Assembly (NCBI RefSeq): GCF_963667735.1
Contig: NZ_OY763919.1
Span: forward strand, 62,001-126,000
Length of the DNA stretch: 64,000 bases
Source: an uncultured Methanoregula sp.
GTDB lineage: Archaea; Halobacteriota; Methanomicrobia; Methanomicrobiales; Methanospirillaceae
Direction of reading: 5' to 3'
Under the pieces are notes generated by a model. That model was not told the origin of the DNA. It saw only the letters and a list, made by a program, of their open reading frames with translations, and made no database searches. Below, piece by piece: positions 7,576 to 15,092 of the stretch (position 1 is the first letter of the stretch; the number at the start of each line of letters is the position of its first letter). A program made the translations under genes and the position numbers.

Positions 7576-8567
7576 TAGCGAATCCGGACATGCCTTAATC
7601 CGGGCCCGATACGGCCCCGGTTTGCCATTCCGGCAAGTCCATTTCCGGACTATGTGCAAAAAACCGTAGATTTTAACACCCATTTTTCAAAATCCCATTT
7701 TGATTGCGATTTACGCCAAACGGAGCGTTTTCCATAGAGATATAAAACGCTCATATACGCGTTTGGGAGGCAGAACCCAGTCCGGATCGACCCACTGTAG
7801 CGGAAATCGAAAAGAACCCCCGTTTTGGGGTCCGGATCGAACCTGCCCCACGATCGGACACCGACGTGAATTTCCCGGTTCCTGCCGGACCCCCTCTTCA
7901 TACAATTCCTCCAGGAGTTTTCGATCAAACAGGGGGTGATCGGATCGGAAACGGGGCTCAATCTGGGCTTTGTTTGGAAATTTTGGGGAAACGGGGGCCG
8001 TCGCGTGCCCGGATTGGAGGGGTTGTGAAGTGCATTTTGGGAGGGTTTTTTGAGGGGGGTTTCAGGACGGAGAACGGGGATTTTTCGTTCTTATTGATCG
8101 CGTGAAATTTTTATTTTTTTCGCGGAAAATTTTTCGGGCAAAATATTTTCAAAATTTTTTCTGGAAAATCCGGTTGGAAATTTTTCCGGAAAAAATTTTT
8201 GATCGGTACGCAGCTTCCTGGCAGGGGCGGTGGGGCCGGTTGAAATTTTCCGGGTCGGGTTTGATTATTTTTTTTTCAACCGGGGGTCTGCTCATTATTT
8301 TCGGCCCGGGTCCACCAGTACCGCTGAAACCCGGGGGCTGGCCGGGTCTCATCTGTCGGGGCAGCCGTGTGCCGGTGAGTGTGGGGTATTTGGCAATTAT
8401 CCGGAACAGGAACGGGCACCGGACCGGGCATGTTCCCGAGATTTTGGGAGATGTGGGCGAACCGGAAAGGGCTCCGACCACTCCGGGACCGGATGGTTGT
8501 GCCCCTACGGGAACTATTGGAAAAATAGGCAATATATTATCAACAACTTTATTCTAATTTATTCATT
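7576..8567. other. Long non-coding region of unusual composition bordering an accessory island
   Basis: Almost 1 kb without a credible gene. From left to right it holds: an inverted repeat over a TATA-like box (7723-7752); a 10-base direct repeat TCCGGATCGA at 7781 and 7831, exactly 50 bases apart; a hairpin of CCCC and GGGG around 7817-7830; a G-rich strand with several G runs (about 7989-8070); and a cluster of A/T tracts at 8126-8200 (six blocks at 10-16 base spacing), which should bend the DNA. A frame at 8102-8557 simply reads through the A/T tracts and has no family features. The region separates GC-rich host sequence from the AT-rich genes that follow. Confidence 0.5.
7723..7752 (+). 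promoter_or_regulatory. Inverted repeat overlapping a TATA-like box
   Basis: GAGCGTTTT at 7723-7731 and its exact complement AAAACGCTC at 7744-7752 are separated by 12 bases. The sequence GATATAAAA straddles the right arm and is a good archaeal TATA box for a rightward transcript starting near 7770. The arrangement suggests an operator or a hairpin-forming leader. No reading frame follows closely, so the transcript, if real, would be non-coding or a very long leader. Confidence 0.4.
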
Positions 8568-10322
8568 ATGACGGAAGAGATTCCTAATACTCAAGATATT
8601 ACAAATCTCTTTACGATTTTCACCTTAATCTTAATAGGAATTGCAATTATTTTTGTTGTTTTTTCCGGATATTTCTTATACAGTTCAATCCCGTTGGAAA
8701 CTCCGTTAATTTATCAAAATTGTTCGAATAACGGAAATGCTAGTATTTTAACACCATCTTCATTAATTTTTCATTATTGTTCCAATGAAGGAAACACAAC
8801 CGTATTGAATACAATAAATCGATTTTTTAGTCTATCTAGTGTGTCAACGATCTATAATTCGTACTTTCAGAATGGGGGATTACTCAAGTTATTGGTCTCT
8901 AATTTTACAATTTTTGTAGCGATTATTGGTGTATTTTCTTTATATTGTTATTTTTTCTACAATATCACGTTCAATGCGAATATTATCTCTTCATATCCGA
9001 GTTCTGAACAACACAATCTCAAAATTTTTCTCCAAACACTTTTTTTGATGCTCTTGTTACTGCCAATTTACATAATTTTTATTTATATTTCCATCATCCA
9101 TCGATCCAACTCATCGATTCAACCCATCGAAGCATGTTTAGTCGCTGTTTTTTTTATAGCCGCAATGTTAACGTCAGCTACTTTTTACGATTGTGATAGG
9201 AAAATACGCCCATTTTTTGAAAATAGGGTCCAATTTGCAGCATTACAGGATTCAAAAAGATTTTTAGATACACTAATTTATTTTATCTCAATTATCGGTT
9301 TTGTTTTTCCATTATTAGTCATTCTTTATGGAACCATCTCTAATTTCAATATTTTTTCTATAATTTTTACCATCAGTTTTTGTTTTATCATTATTTGGCA
9401 AATAAATATCATAAACAATATGCCCCGAAATATTTTCAATATAAAACTCAAAGACAACCGAAATATTTGCGAAGGAATTGTTTTAACAAAATTAGATACG
9501 GAGATTATCCAGATATCTGTCCAAGATACTATTAACAATAAAAAAATAATTCATATTCCGAGAACTTCCATTGAATATATTTCCTTAAACAGGACAATCA
9601 AGAAAACAGATTTTATTAATCCACCCGTGAGTTATCTTCAGGCAATTTTATCATTATGGAATTCATTAAAAACGTTGAAAAATTTTCTACTTACATTTAT
9701 CTGTTTTGATTTAGGTTTTTTCACAGGTCTCATTCTATTTTTAGGTGTAGCAATACTCACTTCTTATCTACCAATACCTGAGCAGCTACTAATAATTGTT
9801 TTCTTAATTTTTTCTTTCAGCTTCGGGTTTTTTTATGGTAGATTGTATACCCCACTCATCGACAATGTTTCTGGAAAAATTCTTTCGTTAACGAATTTTA
9901 TGGAAACTTCGAAGAATTTTCTAGTTACCTTAATTGATTTTAAACTCGGTTTTTTAGCGGGTTCTATCTTTTTTTTAGCTATAGCTGTTTTTAACACAGA
10001 TTTTAAGGAACTGCCACCACAATGGCTTACACTAATTATTTTCATTATTGTTTTGATTATAGGTTTTTTTTATGGCCGCTATCATCAATCTTCTATAGTT
10101 GTTCCCACTCTGGGTCCGGTTCAACTTTCCGAAGTAGTTCGATATCCTGAAGATATTCGACCCCCCGAGGAAATGGATTCTGAAAACTGGCGAAGTTATT
10201 ATGCCTACAATGATGAATTGACGAATATTCAATATCCCGAAGAGATTCATCCACCCGTAGATGTGAATTCTGAAAACTGGCGACGTTATTATGCTTACAA
10301 TGATGACTTGATGAGGAAATAG
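8568..10322 (+). CDS. Ten-helix membrane protein of unknown function, AT-rich
   Basis: A 584-residue integral membrane protein that I do not recognise. Hydrophobic segments lie near residues 14-38, 107-133, 151-174, 185-206, 234-256 and 262-283. A soluble segment at about 285-372 follows, then four more helices between 375 and 505. The last four look like an internal duplication, each pair containing a NFL(L/V)T(F/L)I..D(L/F).LGF segment and ending in GFFYGR. The C-terminus carries two 30-residue repeats (YPE.I.PP...SENWR.YYAYND.L), predicted to be outside the membrane core. Codon and base use are far more AT-rich than in most of the window, suggesting horizontal transfer. A TATA-like AATATATTA at 8531-8539 would give an almost leaderless transcript. 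It converges on the KAP unit. Confidence 0.8.
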   Translation: MTEEIPNTQDITNLFTIFTLILIGIAIIFVVFSGYFLYSSIPLETPLIYQNCSNNGNASILTPSSLIFHYCSNEGNTTVLNTINRFFSLSSVSTIYNSYFQNGGLLKLLVSNFTIFVAIIGVFSLYCYFFYNITFNANIISSYPSSEQHNLKIFLQTLFLMLLLLPIYIIFIYISIIHRSNSSIQPIEACLVAVFFIAAMLTSATFYDCDRKIRPFFENRVQFAALQDSKRFLDTLIYFISIIGFVFPLLVILYGTISNFNIFSIIFTISFCFIIIWQINIINNMPRNIFNIKLKDNRNICEGIVLTKLDTEIIQISVQDTINNKKIIHIPRTSIEYISLNRTIKKTDFINPPVSYLQAILSLWNSLKTLKNFLLTFICFDLGFFTGLILFLGVAILTSYLPIPEQLLIIVFLIFSFSFGFFYGRLYTPLIDNVSGKILSLTNFMETSKNFLVTLIDFKLGFLAGSIFFLAIAVFNTDFKELPPQWLTLIIFIIVLIIGFFYGRYHQSSIVVPTLGPVQLSEVVRYPEDIRPPEEMDSENWRSYYAYNDELTNIQYPEEIHPPVDVNSENWRRYYAYNDDLMRK

Positions 10323-10400
10323 AACGGTGAAAAACAAATCTGGGCAAGAATAGTTACTAAGCACAACATTTTTTTTTACTTTCACTATATAAAATCAGAA

Positions 10401-10583
10401 TTAAAAAATTCGATATCGTCTAAAAAAATCATATACAACTAAGACACACAACCAAAATAAAATCATAAATAGTAAAAATTTCACGGCTTGACTTTCACCC
10501 ATTGCTATCCACACCCATGCAGTGGAAAAAACAATTGCAACTGGGAGAGTTACTTTTGTAAAATTTAAAGCAAGGTCCAACAT
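10401..10583 (-). CDS. Small two-helix membrane protein
   Basis: A 60-residue protein with two hydrophobic segments (VTLPVAIVFSTAWVWIAM and AVKFLLFMILFWLCVLVVY) and a basic tail RRYRIF. No family is recognised. The ATG has a CGGAGA ribosome site at suitable spacing, and the gene begins 47 bases after the KAP NTPase stop on the same strand. The two genes are therefore probably co-transcribed, and the small protein may anchor or regulate the NTPase at the membrane. It has the same AT-rich composition as its neighbours. Confidence 0.6.
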   Translation of the reverse strand: MLDLALNFTKVTLPVAIVFSTAWVWIAMGESQAVKFLLFMILFWLCVLVVYDFFRRYRIF

Positions 10584-10630
10584 TTTTTTCTCCGGGTTGA
10601 AAAAAGAGTTCTTTACTTTTTTTTTAAAGA

Positions 10631-13393
10631 TTATTTTTTATTTAATTCAAATGTCGTCTTCACAATTACTTCAGGAGTAATTACAGATAATTTAACTTCA
10701 TATAATGAGGGTGTGAGATTAAATGTATCGAGATCATAAGAAAATGTATTTCCAAAACCCAAACAATCAACATTTCCTTCATGAACTATGAGATTTTTTC
10801 TTACTTTGATAACTTCCCCAATTATCTGATTTCTCTCTTTGTCAAATTTGGATTGAATAACTTCAATCGTAACTTCATTATTTGCGGACAAATTAGTCGC
10901 ACCTTGAATCGTAAATTTATCTCCTACAAATTTATTTTCAAGAGAGACTAGCCGAATGACTAATTCTTTAACCTCGAATGATAGTTTTGTATAAGTATCA
11001 TCAATATTAGGATCATTAATAGCTTCAACTAATTCTTCCGCTGCTCTTGATGCTGTTAGACTATTCTCACCAATAATCAAAAATTTTTTAGTTCCGCGTT
11101 TAGGATAATTCCCTAAAACGACCTTCTTCTCACTGTCAGGATAAATATCAAATTCATTATTGAACATCGGATGTTGAATAATCACATTATATCGGCCTGT
11201 TGGTAATTCTCGAGTTATCGATCTCCTTAATTCGTAGATAAATGAAGAATTCTCTTGAACCGGTTCAATCGATTGTATTGCGGTTTTCTCTCCAAATATC
11301 CAAATTTGAACTCCCACTTTTGGATTTCCTCCGGCAGTCCCACGAATAAGGAGTTGATCGCCCTGAACAACTGTTGCTTTGGATAGGGATGCAGTGATAG
11401 TTGGTACGGTCAAAATTATCGATAAAGTACCATATCCTTTTCCAGTGAGATGTTCTGAAGAATTTGGTCCTTCCACAGCATAGATCGTATACATGCCCGG
11501 TTTTAAAAGGTGAGAATTTACTGAGGTGTCCCAATCATATGACCATGTTTGATAATTATCTACGTCGACTCTAACGAAGGTATTCGGATCATTGTTTTTG
11601 CAAAAGAGTGAAGATCCATCCAATTTTCGTTCATCTTGATTCTGATCCGGGCCTTTCAAAAATAAAAATACTTTATCAGAAATAGTGTCCGTACCCCCAA
11701 GATGAATCTTTTCCCCGATTATATACGATTGGCTCCCTGTTGCCACAATGGTTATCGATCCTTTTCGAGCGGTAAAGGAAATACTTTCAAAAACCCTTTT
11801 TTCGGAATCGTAAACTTGGATCTTATAATCTCCAGGTTCAATTGAATCGTCGGGTTGCCATTCATAATTCCAAGTATTTTTTGGTGATACTTGTGTAGTG
11901 GCAATTTCGATGCCATTTTTAAAGGTTCCAGGACCGGTCATAATTAAATGTACGACGTTTCCCGATTGGTTCGATGTTCCCGAGAATGATATTGAGTTGC
12001 CAATAATAAACGAGTCTTTATCCGCTTCGATTGAAACGATCGATTTTATTTCTTCAGTGGCAGTAGGTTCTGTGGGTGCAATACTGCTCAGGAAAATGTA
12101 ATCCGGCAAATTATTAAAAGTAAATTCCAAATTTCCTCCATTTAAAACAGAAAGAATCCTATCATTCGTTTTGTATTTTCCAAATGTTTTTCCTTGTCGT
12201 TCTCTTTCTGCCTCAGTCATCAATACAAATTCATTTCCGTATTCCTTATCTACCCAAATGGGATAGTTCTCCCCTTCTTTAGCGTAACCTTGAAGCAAAA
12301 GTAAAAGCATATGATCTTGTTTGATTTCTCCAATAAATTCCTGAGAAATATAATTAAGAATTGACCATTTGATCAATAGCTCTTCGTGAATATTTAAGCC
12401 GTTAATTCGATCTTTAAGGATCATCATTAACTTCAGGGAATTGATGAATTGTTTAACTTGTCTAGGATTATTTTCCGATCCTGAAATAATCAAATCGGTA
12501 TAATTCTGAAGCGGTTCATCAATGATCAACTCGTTCTCTACAAATTCCTTGATATCCTGTTCTCGAATTTCTGGAAGATTGAATTGTAACTGAATCATCT
12601 TTTTAAGATAATCTGGACCGGAAAATCCGTCATAATTATTATAATGAGAGTCAATTGCCTTTGAAATTAAGTTGGTATCCATACCAAAAACGAAAATGCA
12701 TCCCTTCTGGTCAAAAAATAAATTAATTGATTCTAATATCTTAGCAATTGATTTTGGCGGACAACGATCTAAATCATCAATGAATATTACAAGGACTCCT
12801 TTTCTATCATCAAAATTTCCATTTTTCTCCTGAATAACAAAAAAATTCAGAATTAATTGCATATATTTTTGGAAGGCATCAAAAAATGGAAGATGCTTTT
12901 CATATTTTGGAGTTTTACTCCATTTATTAAAATCGGGCGCCAATCCAAGAGTTAATATTTTTGCTAAATCTGTGATTTGTTGGGTTGTGTTAACTCTCTC
13001 ATAAATTGTGATTGTCCCAAGGTTGACTCTATCAAAAAAACCTTGCTTTGTGAAAAAATTTTGTCTGTCTATCTCATCATAGATTTCTCTTACTAATGAA
13101 GCAAGCAATGTATCGGTTTCTGAATATTTCCATGCATTGAACCAAATTGTCCTGATTTTTCTGCTTTTTGAATTTTCGACTTGTTCGTTTAATCTTTTTC
13201 GTAAGGTTTTCATTAATGAGGTTTTTCCACTTCCCCATTTGCCATTAATCGCAATAGAAATAGGTGTGCAGTTATCTGGATTAAATATAATTTCGGCAAT
13301 CGTTTGAGAATATGATTCAAAATTAAAATATTTTGCATTTTTTGTGGGAGAATCACAAAAAAATTTATGCGTTTTATGTGGATTTTTATCCAT
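10631..13393 (-). CDS. KAP-family P-loop NTPase fused to surface-protein-type beta domains
   Basis: A protein of about 920 residues in two halves. The N-terminal half is a KAP NTPase: Walker A NGKWGSGKTS near residue 51, the family motif TIWFNAWKYS near 83, Walker B VLVIFIDDLDRC near 201, and an arginine-rich NPRQVKQFIN helix near 310. Unlike many KAP proteins it has no transmembrane insertion. From about residue 450 to the end come four beta-sandwich-like repeats (FIIGNSISFSGTSN, YIIGEKIHLGGTDT, VVQGDQLLIRGTAG, FVGDKFTIQGATN). These resemble tandem domains of Methanomicrobiales S-layer-like surface proteins, including the IWIFG and VIIQHPMFN strands. No signal peptide or membrane helix is present. 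The ATG at 13393 is chosen because the upstream TTG (13429) lies inside the TATA box. AT-rich; likely acquired. Confidence 0.82.
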   Translation of the reverse strand: MDKNPHKTHKFFCDSPTKNAKYFNFESYSQTIAEIIFNPDNCTPISIAINGKWGSGKTSLMKTLRKRLNEQVENSKSRKIRTIWFNAWKYSETDTLLASLVREIYDEIDRQNFFTKQGFFDRVNLGTITIYERVNTTQQITDLAKILTLGLAPDFNKWSKTPKYEKHLPFFDAFQKYMQLILNFFVIQEKNGNFDDRKGVLVIFIDDLDRCPPKSIAKILESINLFFDQKGCIFVFGMDTNLISKAIDSHYNNYDGFSGPDYLKKMIQLQFNLPEIREQDIKEFVENELIIDEPLQNYTDLIISGSENNPRQVKQFINSLKLMMILKDRINGLNIHEELLIKWSILNYISQEFIGEIKQDHMLLLLLQGYAKEGENYPIWVDKEYGNEFVLMTEAERERQGKTFGKYKTNDRILSVLNGGNLEFTFNNLPDYIFLSSIAPTEPTATEEIKSIVSIEADKDSFIIGNSISFSGTSNQSGNVVHLIMTGPGTFKNGIEIATTQVSPKNTWNYEWQPDDSIEPGDYKIQVYDSEKRVFESISFTARKGSITIVATGSQSYIIGEKIHLGGTDTISDKVFLFLKGPDQNQDERKLDGSSLFCKNNDPNTFVRVDVDNYQTWSYDWDTSVNSHLLKPGMYTIYAVEGPNSSEHLTGKGYGTLSIILTVPTITASLSKATVVQGDQLLIRGTAGGNPKVGVQIWIFGEKTAIQSIEPVQENSSFIYELRRSITRELPTGRYNVIIQHPMFNNEFDIYPDSEKKVVLGNYPKRGTKKFLIIGENSLTASRAAEELVEAINDPNIDDTYTKLSFEVKELVIRLVSLENKFVGDKFTIQGATNLSANNEVTIEVIQSKFDKERNQIIGEVIKVRKNLIVHEGNVDCLGFGNTFSYDLDTFNLTPSLYEVKLSVITPEVIVKTTFELNKK

Positions 13394-13417
13394 ACTATTT
13401 CTGGTATACTTTTGGAG

Positions 13418-13426
13418 ATTTATATT
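13418..13426 (-). promoter_or_regulatory. TATA box for the KAP gene (leaderless)
   Basis: On the minus strand this reads AATATAAAT, centred 29 bases before the ATG at 13393. Archaeal transcription starts about 25 bases after the box, which would place the first base of the mRNA almost at the ATG. This implies a leaderless message and excludes the TTG at 13429 as the start. Confidence 0.55.
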
Positions 13427-13503
13427 CAATAGATTAGATGAAGGGACTATTTTATGCCGGATAATTATCTTTCACAAATCTTTATTAGGGTGTGAATACC
13501 CCA

Positions 13504-14265
13504 CTACCGCTCCTCTTTCTCTTCCCCAGACCGCCGGAGATTCCCCGCCCCCGTCTTATCCCGGTCCAGCAGCGCCGGGTCGATGTGCCACTCGCTCCGG
13601 CGCAGGAGCCCGTGGAGGGTGCTCGCTTCCCGGATGGTCAGGTTGCACCGCCCGAGAACCCGCCGGATCAGGATCATCGTGTTCTCCCGCTTGAACTCCG
13701 GGTGATGAATCTCGTCGAGATACCGGTCAATGTGCTGATACAGGTACTGCAGGTCCTGGGGCGGGGCAAGCCGGATCTCCGGCAGCGGGAGATTGGAGAG
13801 TTCATAGCAGACAACCCCCACCGCGTGCGAGAGATTGAGGATCGGGTACTCCTCGCTCGTGGGAATCGTGCAGATCATATCGCTCCGCTTGACCTCCTCG
13901 TTGTTGAGACCCCAGTTCTCGCGCCCGAACAGGATAGAGATGCGCCCGTCCACATCCTTGATCCGCTCCCGGAGTTCCTTTGGCGAATAAAACGGCATCC
14001 GCATGGCATGGCAGACCGATTTGCTCACGGCACCGGTGGTCGAGATGACGATGTTGCTCCGGGCAAAAACATCCTCAATGGTGCAGACTTCGGCACGTTT
14101 CAGCAGATCCTGGGCATGGGATGCCCGGCCCTTTGACTCCTCACCGAGTTTGCACGGGTTGATGAGGACAAGCCGGGTGAACCCGAAGTTCTTCATCACC
14201 CGTGCTGCAAAACCCACGTTTCCTTCATAGAGGGGCTCGACGAGGACGATGTCAATCTCGGGCAT
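13504..14265 (-). CDS. trmJ: TrmJ/SpoU-type tRNA 2'-O-methyltransferase
   Basis: A 253-residue SPOUT methyltransferase, probably methylating the ribose at position 32 of tRNA with S-adenosylmethionine. The N-terminus has VLVEPLYEGNVGFAARVMKN, with the asparagine and arginine of SpoU motif 1. ILFGRENWGLNNEE is motif 2 and IPTSEEYPILNLSHAVGVVCYE is motif 3, which forms the knot and binds the cofactor. The family TrmJ is favoured over TrmH by the VEPLYEGNVG form and the C-terminal helical extension. It starts 8 bases after the GGGP synthase stop, so the two form an operon. Confidence 0.85.
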   Translation of the reverse strand: MPEIDIVLVEPLYEGNVGFAARVMKNFGFTRLVLINPCKLGEESKGRASHAQDLLKRAEVCTIEDVFARSNIVISTTGAVSKSVCHAMRMPFYSPKELRERIKDVDGRISILFGRENWGLNNEEVKRSDMICTIPTSEEYPILNLSHAVGVVCYELSNLPLPEIRLAPPQDLQYLYQHIDRYLDEIHHPEFKRENTMILIRRVLGRCNLTIREASTLHGLLRRSEWHIDPALLDRDKTGAGNLRRSGEEKEER

Positions 14266-14273
14266 AAAAAAAG

Positions 14274-14963
14274 TTACTGGACCGCGTCAACGGTTGCTTT
14301 CAGGACACCGGCACCCTGGTCGTAGACAGCATTGCCGACAACGATGGTATCGGCATATTTTCCCATCTGCGCTGCCTTCTCCGCGGAGTTGATGCCCCCG
14401 CCATAATAGAGGATCGCCTTGTCAACGGCTTCCGATGCGGCTTTCACAACCTCCGGGTTGCCGAACGTGCCGCTGTACTCGATGTACACGATCGGGAAAT
14501 GGAAGTAATGGTCGGCAACCGAGGCATACGCTGCAACCTCCTCGGGTTTCAGGTCGCAGATGGATTTCGTTACCCGGCCCACCGATGAATTGGGATTGAG
14601 CACAATGTAGGCTTCGGGCACAATCGCATCGCCCCACGGGATCTTTCCTTTGCTCATCTGTACCCAGGCCTTGTGTTTTCCCACAATCCACGTGACATCG
14701 GTCGTGTTCATCACGCTTGGGACAAAGACGTAATCGATGCCTTTTGTCAGCACCGCTTCCGGTCCTGCCGGTTCCATGACCAGCGGAAGATCGTACGCCT
14801 TGACCTGCTTCAAGAGTGCGGATAAATTCTCCTCGGTAACGTTCAGCGTGCCCGAGAGCATGAGGGCATCAGTACCGCTCGCTGCAATCGCATCGATATC
14901 ACCGGGTTTCAGCTGTTTGTCGGGATCGAGTTTTGTCACATGAACCCAGTCTTTCCACTTCAT
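14274..14963 (-). CDS. Geranylgeranylglyceryl phosphate synthase
   Basis: A TIM-barrel prenyltransferase of the PcrB/GGGPS family that joins sn-glycerol-1-phosphate to geranylgeranyl diphosphate, the first committed step of archaeal ether lipids. Visible markers are HVTKLDPDK at the N-terminus, the SGT segment near residue 34, the YIEYSGTFGNP phosphate-glycerol motif near 165, YYGGGIN near 190 and ADTIVVGNAVYDQG near the end, all lining the active site. The length (about 229 residues) is normal. I use the ATG of MKWKDWVHV; the GTG nine bases upstream is a less likely start, because GTGATT there serves as the ribosome site. Confidence 0.93.
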   Translation of the reverse strand: MKWKDWVHVTKLDPDKQLKPGDIDAIAASGTDALMLSGTLNVTEENLSALLKQVKAYDLPLVMEPAGPEAVLTKGIDYVFVPSVMNTTDVTWIVGKHKAWVQMSKGKIPWGDAIVPEAYIVLNPNSSVGRVTKSICDLKPEEVAAYASVADHYFHFPIVYIEYSGTFGNPEVVKAASEAVDKAILYYGGGINSAEKAAQMGKYADTIVVGNAVYDQGAGVLKATVDAVQ

Positions 14964-15092
14964 CAGAATCACTGTATTATTGGCGCTTCACCCTCATATA
15001 CCGCTATCCCTGCCGGGATCCATCCGGCTCAGGTAATAGCAGAATATTAATATTGCTTCAGCCGTAATCGGAAACATCCCCGGATCATCCCT

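Noticed and set aside
8102..8557. 151-codon frame in the non-coding region before the island
   Set aside because: The Phe/Lys-rich start is just the A/T tracts translated, the rest is Gly/Pro-rich noise, and overlapping frames exist on both strands.
7576..8567. CRISPR array or insertion sequence
   Set aside because: Repeats here are too few and irregular for CRISPR, and no transposase frame or terminal inverted repeat pair was found.
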